Of a DNA stretch of 64,000 nt, positions 1 to 17,125 are shown piece by piece; the stretch's first letter is position 1, and each line of letters starts with the position of its first letter. This DNA is from Microbotryomycetes sp. JL201 (Eukaryota; Basidiomycota; Microbotryomycetes): NCBI GenBank assembly GCA_033819885.1, contig JAQYUZ010000006.1:1-64000 (forward strand). The letters run 5' to 3'. The position numbers were made by a program, and so were the translations under genes. The notes below the pieces were generated by a model, which made no database searches, was not told the origin of the DNA, and worked only from the letters and a program-made list of their open reading frames with translations.

Positions 1-408
1 AGGTGAAGGAAAACCAGAAGGAGAAACTGAGCCTAAGTCCAAGTAAAGACAGGAGGTCTGTAGCTAGTTGAGATAAGAGAGAGTTTGAGCCAGTATGGAA
101 GGAACACCATGAAATCCAACACAAAAGGTTTATTCACTGTTACGCAGTATATGTCTTCTCTCATTGCTTGTAATGTCATCTCCTGTGAAAATTTCTTCTG
201 ACAGTCTCTGAGATTTCTGGTTGTTTCCTTACCACAACATTGCTATTCTCTACAGTGCACTCTTGTTACTTGTTACTCACATGAAGAACACTTGTGGGTT
301 GGTATGGACTAGTTGTCAATGGGTTTGTGGCACTGTTGGGTTCTAGGTTTGGTGGATAAGCCTCTCTCTTGATCTTTGGGGAATGCTGTGCTGGAGTCAA
401 AGTGTGAT

Positions 409-553
409 GAACCTGGCTCCTGAGCTTTAACCAAGTACACTAACTGGCCAAAAAGGCACAATTTCCAAGCTGGAAGCTGGATTGCTCAGTACTATATAAG
501 CCAAAGAGCTGGTCAACAAAGGAATTCTTAGATGTGTATTAGGTTGTCTGACA
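409..553 (+). repeat. Dispersed repeat, copy A
   Basis: This copy shares ordered blocks with the copies at 1991-2138, 2217-2335 and, inverted, 2371-2521. The blocks are AAGTACACT, a GGCACA stretch, CCAAGCTGGAAGCTGG, GATTGCTCAGTACT, AAGAGCTGGTCA and GTTGTCTGAC. A TATA-like ACTATATAAG lies in the centre. No coding capacity. It could be a short non-autonomous element or an end fragment of a larger element. Confidence 0.7.
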
Positions 554-672
554 CAAAGCCCAGGAGTCAGGTTGCACAGCACAGCTTTGGGTCTGTGGGT
601 GAGTGCACATCTTTAGTTCTTAGGAGCGCGTTCGGCAACAAATTGCAGATAACAACAAATTTGCAATATTGT

Positions 673-708
673 CTTTCCACCTTTTTTAGCGCTAAAAAGG
701 GTGGAAAG
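673..708. repeat. Near-perfect 36 bp palindrome
   Basis: The left arm CTTTCCACCTTTTTTAGC is followed directly by GCTAAAAAGGGTGGAAAG. The arms are 18 bp, differ at one position and have no spacer, with AGCGCT at the centre. It could be a relic of transposon ends or a protein-binding palindrome. It lies in the CpG-richer part of the repeat island. Confidence 0.8.
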
Positions 709-1287
709 ATCGCTGTTTTGGACGGAAAGATAATTGGACGATGCCAAACACAAGCCACTTTTGCAATAAACTTGTGGGCACTCTGTGGGGGGCGCGTCTT
801 TCTCTCATGGCCGTTTACAACGACGCGACGCAACGTGCACTGGCCCTATGGCACCTCCAGATGATGCAAGTTGTGGCAGTCACTTCAAAGAGTGTGCTAG
901 CACATATTTGACAAATGCTCAGGAGCCACTTGAATGTCCTTGTTGTGAACCTTGACCAATACACTTCTTTGCACTTTCCGGTTGTTGCTTGTTTCTTGCG
1001 CTGTGTTGACAACAGCGCAGCCAGAGGTGTAGAGATGTCGGGTGGAGCAGGTCTGTCAGCTTTGTTTGGCTAGTTGCTCACTGATTGTGTGGTCACGCCG
1101 GGCGGCAATGACATGGGGAACGGCAGAAAAGAGGACACACATCAGGAGTCAAATGGCAATGGCGCCAGAGACAACTGGTTGCACCACTTCCTTGACAGTC
1201 AGGAGCTCAGCAGGTCACGTGAACTGAGTTGTTCCGGCGTGCTGCGCTATTCATCTTGCTAATCAATGGTCCCCCCCCTCAATTATG

Positions 1288-1456
1288 GAAATGCAAATAA
1301 CAGCGTTATTTGGATCTGCTATTTGGTTCTGCTGAACACAATATACGGAAAGTGAAATAGAGCGCAAATACAAGTTATTTGCAGTCAAATACCAGAAGCC
1401 GCGTTGGCTGGGCTATTTGCAAAAAAAAAGCAATATTTGACAATATTTGAGTTGCT
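1288..1456. repeat. Patch dense in TATTTG/CAAATA motifs
   Basis: Short CAAATA and TATTTG words recur many times on both strands. They include the inverted pair CAAATAAC-AGC-GTTATTTG near 1293-1311 and a tandem CAATATTTGACAATATTTGA near 1431-1450. A run of nine C bases lies just upstream, near 1271. There is no coding frame and no recognised function. Confidence 0.5.
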
Positions 1457-1990
1457 AAATGCGCTCTAGAGTCTGTCTAGCCTCTTTTGCTCTTCTTTCT
1501 CTGTTGCAATGACCTTGCCTCCTTCAAGCATGCAGCATCTATGAGGGACTCTGTCCCTGCTTGTAGCACTGCAATTGTCCTCTGTTCTCCAGTTGCTACA
1601 GGCACTTTACCAGCTGCATTGCATACTTTGCATAGCTCTATGGTTGAGACAAGGGGGAAAACAAAAGAACATGGTCAGTGCACAAGCCAATTCAGGATCA
1701 ATGAGCAGAGAATTGTGCAAAGCACAGCATCATGCGGCGCAGGATTTGTTGACCTCATGGCATTAACAGTGTCTCAGGAGAAGGCACAGAAGAAGGCACA
1801 AAGTCCCTCAAATTGTCTTGGGCTGGATTCTCAAATGCATTTTTGATCATAGCTTGCCCAGGTCTTTCTACTTTCATCCACTGCACTGCTATCAAAAGAA
1901 TTTGGAACATGTCAAAGATTAGAAGCCTGAGTGGAGCAGGCATCAAAGCAATCTTCATCACTGCTTGTCAACAACACTGTCTCATCACTA

Positions 1991-2138
1991 CAGCTCTTGA
2001 TCTTTGACCAAGTACACTCATTGGCTAAAGAGGCACAGAACCCAAATTCAAAGCTGGACTGCTTAGAACTATGTATGGACCAAAGAGCTGGTCATGGTTC
2101 AAGGATTCTTTAGCAGGTGTATCTGGTTGTCCGACAAT
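1991..2138 (+). repeat. Dispersed repeat, copy B
   Basis: Direct copy of the 409-553 repeat in the same block order: TTTGACCAAGTACACT, TTGGCTAAAGAGGCAC, AAAGCTGGACTGCTTAG, CCAAAGAGCTGGTCATGG and GGTTGTCCGAC. Many differences from copy A are transitions, and several lie at CpG or former CpG sites. Confidence 0.7.
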
Positions 2139-2216
2139 GCTCTGGTGCCTTGCATTGCTCTCTCTTTGTTTGATAAGCTTGGCTTCTGACTTCAACTCAA
2201 GAAGTACATCCTTAGT

Positions 2217-2335
2217 TAAAAGGCATGCAGTGCAAGCTGGAAGTTGCTTTGTTCTATATTATAAGTTATACAAGCAGAAAAGATGGCCATGGTCAAAGTA
2301 TTTCTAAAGTGTATTTAGCTGTCTGGAAATCCATC
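2217..2335 (+). repeat. Dispersed repeat, copy C (shorter)
   Basis: A more diverged direct copy lacking the 5' part. Recognisable blocks are AAAAGGCATGCAGTGC, CAAGCTGGAAGTTGC, an AT-rich centre (CTATATTATAAG), ATGGTCAAAGTATTTCTAA and TAGCTGTCTGG. It lies only about 80 bp from copy B and 35 bp from the inverted copy D, so the three form a cluster. Confidence 0.6.
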
Positions 2336-2370
2336 AGCGTTGCATTGACCTGTGCACTGTCAGTAGTGGC

Positions 2371-2521
2371 CCTTCCAGACATCTTGATACGCACTCAGAA
2401 ATCCTTTGACCATGACAAGCTCTTAGGCTTGTAAAGTACTGAGCAATCCAGCTTTCAGCTTGGATCTGCTGCCCTTTTGGCCAGTGAATGTATTTGCTTA
2501 AAGCTCAGAAGCCAGCTTCAT
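2371..2521 (-). repeat. Dispersed repeat, copy D (inverted)
   Basis: On the minus strand this repeats copy A over its whole length: TGAGCTTTAAG, CACTGGCCAAAA, CCAAGCTGAAAGCTGG, GATTGCTCAGTACT, AGAGCTTGTCATGG and ATGTCTGG. With copies B and C it gives a head-to-head arrangement around 2335-2371. Confidence 0.7.
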
Positions 2522-3516
2522 TGTGCCACTCCACAGATCAAAAGAAGCTTTATGAACTCTGCTTCAGACTTGACCTAATTTGCCCTTTTCTTTTGTGATC
2601 AACACAAGCCAGTGGTGAGCCCACAAGCACTGCACAACAGTCCTCTACTGACTACACTCAAGTTGAGGTGGGCATGCAGCTGCACAGAGAGCTGAGATTT
2701 CTGCTTTGCTTTACTAGCCTTCTAATGCTGGCTCAGAGACTGGACAATAAATTATTGATTGGATGTGCCAGTTGTAGACCTAATAGAAGCAGTCCTTGGG
2801 GGCAAACCTAGAAGACAGCTCCAGCACAAGGAAGGCAGCACTTGATCCCTGCTTTAATTCTCCAGGGGAGAGTGAATTTGTTCATGGGTCTGTTGATGCT
2901 AAGCCTTTCAAAGGAGCAATTAACTGAAGTATACAAAGGATAGGAATAAGACAAAAGTCGGTATATCAGATGACAATATTTGGCATATCAGATATCAAGA
3001 AGAAGAAGAGAAGAGAGAGGACACAGGCAAGCTGCCAAAACTGGTAGACAAGCTGAGACAGGACCCGTGGCAACAATATGTGTCAATGCATTTGGTGATT
3101 GCCACAACATTGTGCTGATTGGTGTCCAAGAGCCATTGAGGACTTGTTGTGCATGCCAGTGCATGCTTAAATGCCCTGTCTATGACTGCCAAGAAACAAA
3201 TGAAGCCTGAATATAGTGCATTTGGCACGTGCATGGTACTGGTTGTTGGTTCTGGCACATCAATTGATTGTGCCAGACAATTCTGCTTGCTTTCATCAAA
3301 GATTCCTGTCTCTTACAGTGCCACTTGCAAGAGAAACAAATATCTTGCAGCAACTGGAACATGGCATCTGTCATTGACCGTGCCAAAGCAGCAGTGACTA
3401 CTGCCATTGGTTTCAATTGCAAGTGAGACTCTGCAAGCAATTTCAACCATCCTAGTCAAAACTTTGATCATACAACAACAATTGTTCAAGCAGACAAGTG
3501 TCTTGTGCCTGTGCAA

Positions 3517-5105
<1,589 letters not shown>

Positions 5106-5162
5106 GCGGTAAAGCAACGCGCGTCGAGCGCTTTCGCTCCTTACGCTCCGTCAGTTGTCGCA
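5106..5162. promoter_or_regulatory. Very short bidirectional promoter ABD1/CSM3
   Basis: Only 57 bp separate the two ATGs. It contains CGCGCG-like and AAGCAACGC runs but no TATA box that I can see. Transcription starts must overlap or lie within the opposite gene's 5' end. Confidence 0.5.
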
Positions 5163-6283
5163 ATGTCCTCGACCGACTCGGAAGACGCCGACGTGGCGGC
5201 TGTTGCAGCTAAACGCGCTCAGCTGAGCCGTCCTCTCTTCAATGCGGCTGACGTGTGGTCTGAAGATGAGCCTGTGTTGGCAGCGCAACGCGTCAGGCCG
5301 CGACGCGTCGCGCATTTTCTCGGGGCCGACGACGATGATGACGACGTGCAACTCGATGGGGGTGAAGATATGCTCGCCGATCTGTTTGGCGACTTGCGTG
5401 ATGTGACCGATGGTGGTGCTCGCGAGGCCGGCACTGCGGCTGGTCACGTGAGCGCTCGCGGGGCAGATGTAACTCCCCTCCTCGACGGAAATGATGTCGA
5501 TGCGGTCGTCAAAAAGATCAGGAAGCCGACAGCGAAAATGGACGAGTTCCGATTACTTAGTGCCAGTGGATTTCCAGCCTTACTCCGCGATATCCAGAGA
5601 TTCAAGCCTAAAGGAAAGGGCCATGAAGTGCGCAAACGGAAAAGATGATGAATTGACGGCTGCGCGCGTTGGGGTTGACGCAAATATGCCCCCCACAGAG
5701 ATCCGACTTGAAACGAGTCATTACGATGTATCAGCTCTGGAGTCACCAAATGTTTCCACGTACGAATATCAGGGACACGCTTCGAACCGTTGAGCGTCTG
5801 TGTCACAAGAATTCGGTCAAGGTTGGCTTCTCTGTCGCTGCAAACAGACGCTTTTCAACGGAAATGAGGCTGACGCGGTCTCAACTGCAGCGCTCGCTGA
5901 AGGAGTGGCGTGATGAGGCAAAGACCGGAAAACGCAAGAACAAAGCGATATCACAAGACTCTGCCGATCATGAGACAGATTTTGGCAACGTGACAGCCGG
6001 CGCCACACAGCGACAGCAGCAGCAGCAGCAGCAGCCACAGAAAGCACTTGAGTTTCCAGATACTGATGCTCCCTCTCCCTCTCACGAATTTGCGGATATG
6101 GAGAACGGCGATCTCTTTGCGGACGAAGAAGAGCTACTCCGAGAGCTTGAGGAGCAAGCTGTGACAGTGACGGCTGCAGTGACAGGTTCACACGCGCGAA
6201 CGGAAGCCGTTCGACAGCCCACCTCCCTCGGCGACGCGGCCGACGAGGCCGAGGCAGCGTTGCGCGATCTCGAGGACTTTTGA
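5163..6283 (+). CDS. CSM3: Replication fork protection subunit Csm3/Swi3 (TIPIN)
   Basis: Partner of Tof1/Timeless in the fork protection complex, which stabilises paused forks and supports checkpoint signalling and cohesion. Two exons, 5163-5627 and 5699-6283 with a 71 nt intron, give 349 residues. The Swi3 domain runs across the splice site: KKIRKPTAKMDEFRLLSASG, then the block around FKPKGKGHE, joined to LKRVITMYQLWSHQMFPR. The N-terminus has an acidic DDDDDD run. The C-terminal third is low complexity with a run of seven Gln, then an acidic tail rich in Glu and Leu. It converges on COQ11 with 94 bp between stops. Confidence 0.92.
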
Positions 6284-6377
6284 GGGAGGCTTTCCTTTTG
6301 CGCAACTTTCTGTGTCTGGTGGGGAAGCGGTCCCCCGTTCTCGGTGTCTCGCGTGTTGTTTTAATCACAGTCTATTT

Positions 6378-7473
6378 CTAAGAGAGCAATTTCCTCATTC
6401 TTGCCACGTCGACCACACCTTCGACTGACGTTTTCTCCAGCGCTCGGCAGACGGCCTCGCCAACAGCGTCAACGTGGATAGGAGGTACTGACAAAAGCTG
6501 TCTGACCGACTGCAAAGCAGATTCACGATCTGCAAACGAGAGATTGGCTGTACTCTCAGAATCAGCGGGCTGAGCCGTGAACAGCCGGTGCAATTGCGCT
6601 GTTGCTTCCAGTACAGAAGCAGGCAAAGTCGTCAATGGTCGCTGATGAGGGTGATAAATCAGACCTGAACATCCTCAAAATTGTCAGCCAATGCGCCAAT
6701 TAGGCTAAGCAGCATCACTTACTTGGTCTGATGTACATTGGCCGAATTGAGAGAGGCTCGAGCGTAGCTATCCTCGCTTGGATGGCTCGTTCTGCTTCAC
6801 GTTTTGTGGAAATGTACCTCGACGAAATCCACGGCCGGAAGATGTCTTCGGCTGATAGATAGGCAAAGGGGAAAGGCGTGCGCCGGTTCACGCTCTGTCT
6901 GCTGTCGATCACAGCTTCTAGCAAGCTCAGGACTTTATTTTGAGATGTGGGCGGCAAATCAGCGCAAACAGCGAATGGACAGGTGCGCGGCACCGGCAAG
7001 GACGACATACACACCTGCGTCTCGATTCAAGCGCTCATATGTTCTTTGTCGCTTTGTGGACCGTGCCAGCGGACTGCCTCTGTCGCCAGTGGCGTGCGCC
7101 ACAGCTCCACGCAGAAGTCCAAAGATAGTCGGTTGTCTGTCGACCTTGTAGTCCGTTTCGAAAAGAGTGCCCAGGGTGGATACTGCTGCTGTACAGCTCG
7201 GAAGGATGTCGGCGATTGTCGCTGGTTCGAACGGAGATCCTTTGCGCCATTCGACCTGCCGATCAAGTCGAAAGCAAGGGACTGAGCAGCCTGTACACTG
7301 TGAAAGGCGTGCGTCGAGCGCACCTGGCGTGTCCACGACGGCGAGAACCCCTCTCGGGTCTCGAACGGACGTCCAGATGAGCTGACGCTGACTACGTTCC
7401 ACCCGCGCTTGACTGCGTGCTTGACGACGGACGACCCGACAAATCCGTTGCCTCCGATAACGAGCAGCTTCAT
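6378..7473 (-). CDS. COQ11: Coq11-like NAD(P)-binding ubiquinone biosynthesis protein
   Basis: Atypical short-chain dehydrogenase-like protein of the mitochondrial coenzyme Q complex, related to NDUFA9. The Rossmann motif LLVIGGNGFVGSSVVKHA is at the very N-terminus. VSTLGTLFETDYK, FAYLSAEDIFRP and RYISTKREAERAI follow after splicing. At least two introns are clear: one joins WTRQ to VEWRKG, and one (phase 1) joins YERLNRDA to EAVIDSR. The last part (PIHVDAVGEAVCRALE, EGVVDV) matches the family end. I chose the ATG at 7473 because yeast Coq11 begins right at the Rossmann strand. An upstream in-frame extension to about 7605 lacks a clear targeting signal but cannot be excluded. Confidence 0.85.
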
Positions 7474-7645
7474 TTCCCGGGAGGCTTGCGCACACACGGC
7501 TCTCGCGGCAGCAGGCGAAGAGGCGGCGACCGTCCGCGGCGCTGCAGCGCTCTGACCGCCAGCGACTAGCTCACAATCGGGCAGAGATCGGGCCACTCCA
7601 TACACAAGCGCATCTCAAGGACGACCGCTGACCATCTGGGCTGAA

Positions 7646-8182
7646 ATGGCCCTCGGCCGTCGAGGCGGAGTCGCGCATGGTGATGCCTCGCTCAATCGTA
7701 CGTGAACTCGCCACGACTACGCGCGAGGCGAATCTGACACTCGCTTCCGATTTCAAGCAACTGCGACGACATATGGCAACATCCCCCCATCATCGACCTA
7801 CAGAGGTCCGTTGTGGCTCAGAACCGAATTCTTTCGCCACTCTGACAAACTGCTTCATACAGGCCCGAAAGTAGCAGGCACATATCAAGGGTTTGTCGGG
7901 GTCTTTGTCGGTGTCGGTGTCTTCATCATGGCCGTTGTCATAGTGCTCGTCTTCTTGCGATGGCGCCAATTGAGACGAGAGCGCACGACTCGCTCGTTCG
8001 AGGATAGCGAAGCATTCGAGATGCCGCGCAGTTGGACGCAGCACTCTCGAACTTCACTCGACAGTAGCCCAATGTCACCCATGTACCGAAACGTTGGCGC
8101 AACCGAGTCCGCCTTCTTTGATCCAGACAGGAAACCGCAAACACCCTTGGATCGTGGTAGTCCTAACTTTAGAGATTACTGA
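7646..8182 (+). CDS. Small single-pass membrane protein, unknown
   Basis: The C-terminal exon encodes a strong membrane segment (GVFVGVGVFIMAVVIVLVFL), a basic stop-transfer (RWRQLRRERTTR) and a Ser/Pro-rich cytosolic tail ending NFRDY. A phase-1 splice from a GTACGT donor at 7699 to an acceptor near 7862 or 7877 would join a short N-terminus (MALGRRGG...) from the ATG at 7646. No signal peptide or catalytic motif is visible. The shape, a short outside part, one helix and a serine-rich tail, recalls fungal plasma-membrane signalling adaptors, but I do not recognise a family. It is divergent from COQ11 by about 170 bp. Confidence 0.5.
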
Positions 8183-8235
8183 ACGTGCATTGCAAAGACT
8201 CGGTCCCGAAAAGTCTGTGCAGCTCAAGCAGACTC

Positions 8236-11056
8236 TCACGCTATGCTCATAGACGGGTACAGCGACTCTCTCGGCAGGTTCTGCTTTGACGAGCCACTCC
8301 ACTCCCAAGCGAGCATTTCTTCACCAAAGCGTTCTACCTGCTTCGTCCGTACGTTGGCGTTGGCTTCCACTATCTTTGAAACAGCTGCCCACAAGCGTGC
8401 GCGAACCGCGGGGGAGTGTTCGTCCTGCAGAACAAGGTCCCGTAGGTGGGATTGTATGACGTGCGCATCTGGTGCAAGCACAGGATCTACCGCATGCAAT
8501 TGCTCCTGCAGAAACGCACATGTATCAACAGCAATATCTTGAACGATGTCCGCCAGCGACTGACCTGCTTCTGTAGTTCGCCAAATGTAACGCCAACAAG
8601 TGCAGTAATACGCTTTCTCTCGCGCAAACGGCGCTGCAGTCGTGCTCTTACCAGGGCGACGCCCATCAAGACGGCGATTGAACCTACGAGCGTTGCCGAC
8701 ATGAGCTGGCAGAACAAGGCACACAAGCCCGTCTCTGCTCCTGCTTACTCAGCAATACCCGAACATGCTTTGCCACAGCTGCTTGAGCGGACAATCGCAG
8801 GCGGCAAGAGAGCGGTAGCAACGCAGAGGTTGCGGCGATCCAGAGTTCGCCACTTGAAAGCGTTCTCGTCAGCGCGGCCGTCTTTCTCCCCTTCTGGAGG
8901 CAGAATTCAACGCACTTGATGTCATCGCGAACAGTTTCGCCGTGCTCTTGAAGATCCCGTAGCGCCAATCGAAAAATCTCTTCGTGTGCTTGTTCCGAGA
9001 GCGGTGCGGCGGATCTCTGCAGAAAGTGTCAGCGCTCATTCCCATCACAGCCTGGTCCCCTCACCATGTTCTGATCCCGGAGCGACTGTCTTAATGCACT
9101 GCCATTCAGCCCGTAGACCCACGCATCAGATTTGCTCGATCTTTTGCGACCACGTTCGTTTGCCTTGTTGCACGTGACAGTGCCACGGTGCTTCCTGAGT
9201 AGATTCAAAGCACGACTGGCTTCGCGAGCCACAAACATGAGTTTCTCGGTGTCTGGAACACATGACGGCGGCAGCGGCCAAAGGCCGCCCATCCGGAGCG
9301 GGTGTGGCCTGATGACGTAGCTTGGTAAGCAGCCGACGAGCCTGCCATCCGCACAGGAGCCATGAGCGGGACATTGCGTGCACGATGGAGCGAGATGCAC
9401 GCCTTGAGCACAGCGGAACGCAATCCCAGCCTCGTTTGAGACCGAGCGCAAGCGATCAACTTGAGCATTGGTTCTTGAGTTCGTGTCGCAAAAGCCGAGT
9501 AATATCTTCTGCTCGCGGTACCATACAGCATAGCCGAGCACTGCTAGGCCACAAAGGAGCAAAAACGAACGGCTGATCATTCCCACGGCGCCGGCCCGGC
9601 GTTCCGCCCAAGTGCGTGACTGCTTTGATAGAGCTACCGATTTGTGCGACTCGTACATGGCACCGGGACGGACGAAAGCCTGGACTGGAGCTGGCGGCGC
9701 GACAGGCAAACGCTGAACGTTCTGGCGCTCGGAAGGCGACACTTGCGGCATACGGCGGCGAATGTCAGACACACCCACGGGAGGCTTTTTGATAGATGTT
9801 GTCGGTACCATGTACTTGTCACCAGCGACGATGGGGCGGGCGGGATTCGGCGCAGCTGCCTCGTCGGTCGTAGCTACATCGGACTCTAACGTCTGCTTTC
9901 TGTGAGGGCTTGAGGACTGCTGCTGCTCGCGAGGCATGTCTGGCATGCTTTTGCGACCAGTGCCATTGGCCAATGCATTTTGCTGTGGCCGTCGAGGGCC
10001 CATGGATGACTGAGTGAGATGCTTGTCAGCAAACTAGCACTGCGCGGCGAACGTATGCCTCACTTTGCGCCGGCGTTTGCTCGCGCTCGCGTCGGGAGTA
10101 TCTTCTGCTCCAGATTGAAAAGGGTTGTAGTCGGAGAAATTGCTGTCCCGCTTTGTTCGGTTCTGATTTGGCGTAGATTGTGACCTTGGCTGGGATTGCG
10201 ACGAGTGTGAGCACAACACACATGTCTGGCCGCCTTTTGCACACGTACAAGATCGCCTCTCGTATTCTCCTGTACGGGCATGGCTAGTCAGCAAGACTTT
10301 AACGCATCAGTGCAACAAGCAGACCTCAGCTTTGCGCTTTCGAGGCGAGGCTCTGGAGCTCGAAGCATGCCCATCATTATCCTACATGCATCAGTTTCAT
10401 GTGAGCGACAAGAAAACCAGTAACTTGACGGTGCGCGGCTGACCTGATCTGGCGATTCTGGCCCGGGCGGGCCAAACAGCTTGCCACTGCCACCTGTCAG
10501 CTCGTCGTTCTCTTGGTGGCGTACCAGTTTTTTACGATTAGCGGCTTTCCTACGAGTGCTTGATTTCGATTGCGCCCTCGCTCTCGGTCCCTGGAGTTGC
10601 GCTGAACGACGCTCCAGTTCCGAGTCAGTATCGAGCTCGGCGAGCGAGCCATTCTGCGATTCGCCGTCCAAAATTCCGTCGGCAGACGGACGTATAGCGG
10701 CGTGCTCGGCGAGCAAGCGCTGCGAGAGCAGACATTCGTAGTGGCGGTGTCCGGGTCAGCTTTTGCGGACGCGTTCGAATGGTGCTTACGGGTGCTATTG
10801 GTCGGACGTGCTGCTCGTAAAGGGCAACAAGCTGTGGCTTTTTGGCATTTGCTGCATACGGCACCTGCAATCGCAATGACTTGTTCAGTCAACACGATGC
10901 GACGCGCTCCAGCGGCAACACGACACTCGTGGAGATTGGGCGATAAAGTGTTGTCAAACTGACATTGTGACTGAGCAAGATGCTCCGAAGCTGCGAGACG
11001 AGGGCCTTTGACGGATCAAATGACGCAACCAAGTGGTCGGGCGCGACATGCGACAT
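8236..11056 (-). CDS. SRC1: Inner nuclear membrane protein Src1/Heh1 (LEM-like)
   Basis: Man1/Src1-type protein that anchors chromatin at the nuclear envelope and helps ESCRT-mediated nuclear pore surveillance. An N-terminal HeH/LEM-like fold is split by an intron: DHLVASFDPSKALVSQLR and LLSHN join AKKPQLVALYEQHV. A long basic, serine-rich linker with KRR-type signals follows. Membrane helix 1 is ISRSFLLLCGLAVLGYAVW. The lumenal domain has paired cysteines (CTQCPAHGSC) and ends at LPPSCVPDTEK. Helix 2 is near MSATLVGSIAVLMGVAL, followed by a winged-helix-like C-terminal region ending around LAWEWSG. The ATG at 11056 starts MSHVAPDHL. The gene is divergent from COA8 by 141 bp. Confidence 0.88.
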
Positions 11057-11197
11057 GATTGCCAGATCAAGAAGTCCCACGTCTGAAAGAGCCCAGTCTG
11101 AGCACTTGTGACAAGAGGAGCTGTGACCGTGCGAGGAGAGGCGGACACGACGAGTCGAGATGAAATTGGGCGGTTCGCGTTTTGGCTGCTGCCAGAG

Positions 11198-11809
11198 ATG
11201 CGTCCTGGGCCCCGCCTCCTTCGGCGCGCACGGCCAGTCAGAGTTCAAGTTGGACAATCACAGAGTGTGCCGGATTACGACTTGATCGGACCGCCTTGCC
11301 CGCTCAGCAATTTGCGGCCTGTCTTTTACGCACCTCTGTTCCCTGCGCGTCGCACAGATGCAGATCCATCGTCCAGTGGGAACATTCGAATTCATCCATA
11401 CCGCTTAGAGGAATTTCGTGCCGACACGGGCGCAGCGCAAGCATTCCGCTCCAGGGATCGACGCCTGCAGCTGGTCCAGCAGCGCCTCGATGCTGCCGAT
11501 CTCGAATGGCGCCTGACGCGATACCGCATCGATAGATTCAATCAGGATTTCTGGTCACGCACGAACGCGCTGTTCCTGCGACAGCGCGATGACTTTGTCA
11601 AGAACGCAGTCGCCAAGACTGGTCAGCCAGCAGTTGAGGTGGACCTTGCGCCATTTTATGCTCGGCATTTGAGCGATACGAAACAAGCTTACGCCAGCTA
11701 CAATAAGCAGCTGTGGAGAATGCAATTGACCACCTTGGTGCCGGCCGCAAGAGCGACGTTGCGACGATGGCAGTGGCGCTGGGAGCTCTGGAGGGCGAGT
11801 CGCGGTTGA
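11198..11809 (+). CDS. COA8: Cytochrome c oxidase assembly factor COA8 (APOPT1 family)
   Basis: Mitochondrial matrix-facing factor that supports complex IV assembly and protects it from oxidative damage. One exon, 203 residues. The family signature is DYDLIGPPCPLSNLRPVFYA, then HPYRLEEFR, LEWRLTRYRIDRFNQDFWSR (the Trp-Arg-Phe-Asn-Trp core) and a C-terminal YNKQLWRMQLTTLVPAAR. I chose the ATG at 11198; the frame extends upstream only with GTG. The resulting N-terminus MRPGPRLLRRARPVRV is Arg-rich without acids, as expected of a mitochondrial presequence. Confidence 0.88.
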   Translation: MRPGPRLLRRARPVRVQVGQSQSVPDYDLIGPPCPLSNLRPVFYAPLFPARRTDADPSSSGNIRIHPYRLEEFRADTGAAQAFRSRDRRLQLVQQRLDAADLEWRLTRYRIDRFNQDFWSRTNALFLRQRDDFVKNAVAKTGQPAVEVDLAPFYARHLSDTKQAYASYNKQLWRMQLTTLVPAARATLRRWQWRWELWRASRG

Positions 11810-12102
11810 TTACCTTGTCTTGACGCGCAAAGCCGGCGAAGCCTATCACACACCTCACGAAGTCACGAAGCTCATGGCCCAGCTCACGCCTAACGATGGC
11901 TATCATCATCGATCCACCAACGACATTTGTGTCTACGTGTCGCGCAAGGACGAAAAACTAATTACAGGTTCACTGGTCAAGAGAAGGAGCAAGGGCAAGC
12001 AAAGAGAACAAGTACAAGAAGTCGAAGGACTACGATGACAATCGAGAGGGACAGGTCAGGCGAAGGTGCCTCATGTCATGTGCGATGCTCTGCAATGACA
12101 AG

Positions 12103-16789
<4,687 letters not shown>

Positions 16790-17125
16790 CAGTGCTGCTC
16801 ATGCGAAGGAATCCCGATCAGCTCTAGTTCTTGCCCAAGAACTGACACGAACCCGCAAGGACACTTACCCCGACTGTGACAAGTCCGAGTGCAGCGTCGG
16901 ATGGGGTCAGCACAAGAGCGTCCGCAGAGTGTCGTCACCCGTGATCTTATAAATATTACGGATCAGCACTGGACTGTCCACAATGGCGTATCATATTAGG
17001 ATGAGCATTCGACTGGCTTGTTGGAGCAGGGCGTGCCCAGCCACCAAGCTCGGCAATATTCTGCATCGATGGACCTTACAACAACTACAAAACATGGACT
17101 TCCCAGAGGCATGCCAACGCAACTT
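16790..17125. other. Intergenic, UBP15 promoter / uL3m 3' end
   Basis: 336 bp upstream of UBP15 and downstream of the mitochondrial L3 gene. It contains scattered short frames without family resemblance and nothing else I can support. Confidence 0.4.

Larger units (their letters stand above)
1..3516. other. Gene-free, CpG-poor repeat island
   Basis: No reading frame here resembles a protein family, and none is much over 110 codons. Base composition differs from the rest of the window: AT is higher and CpG is rare, especially from about 1260 onward, while TG and CA are common. That is the expected footprint of cytosine deamination at CpG (methylation decay or RIP-like mutation). The stretch holds four related repeat copies, a long palindrome and a patch rich in TATTTG/CAAATA. 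The part from about 600 to 1260 keeps more CpG and may be a younger insertion. I read the whole as decayed repeats next to the first gene; it could be pericentromeric, subtelomeric or an isolated repeat patch, which the window cannot tell. Confidence 0.7.

Noticed and set aside
1271-1280. Run of nine C bases as a functional tract
   Set aside because: A single homopolymer in decayed repeat DNA; no second copy or context to support a role.
5817-6368. 183-codon minus-strand frame rich in Arg
   Set aside because: It is the antisense shadow of CSM3 exon 2 and shows only low-complexity composition.
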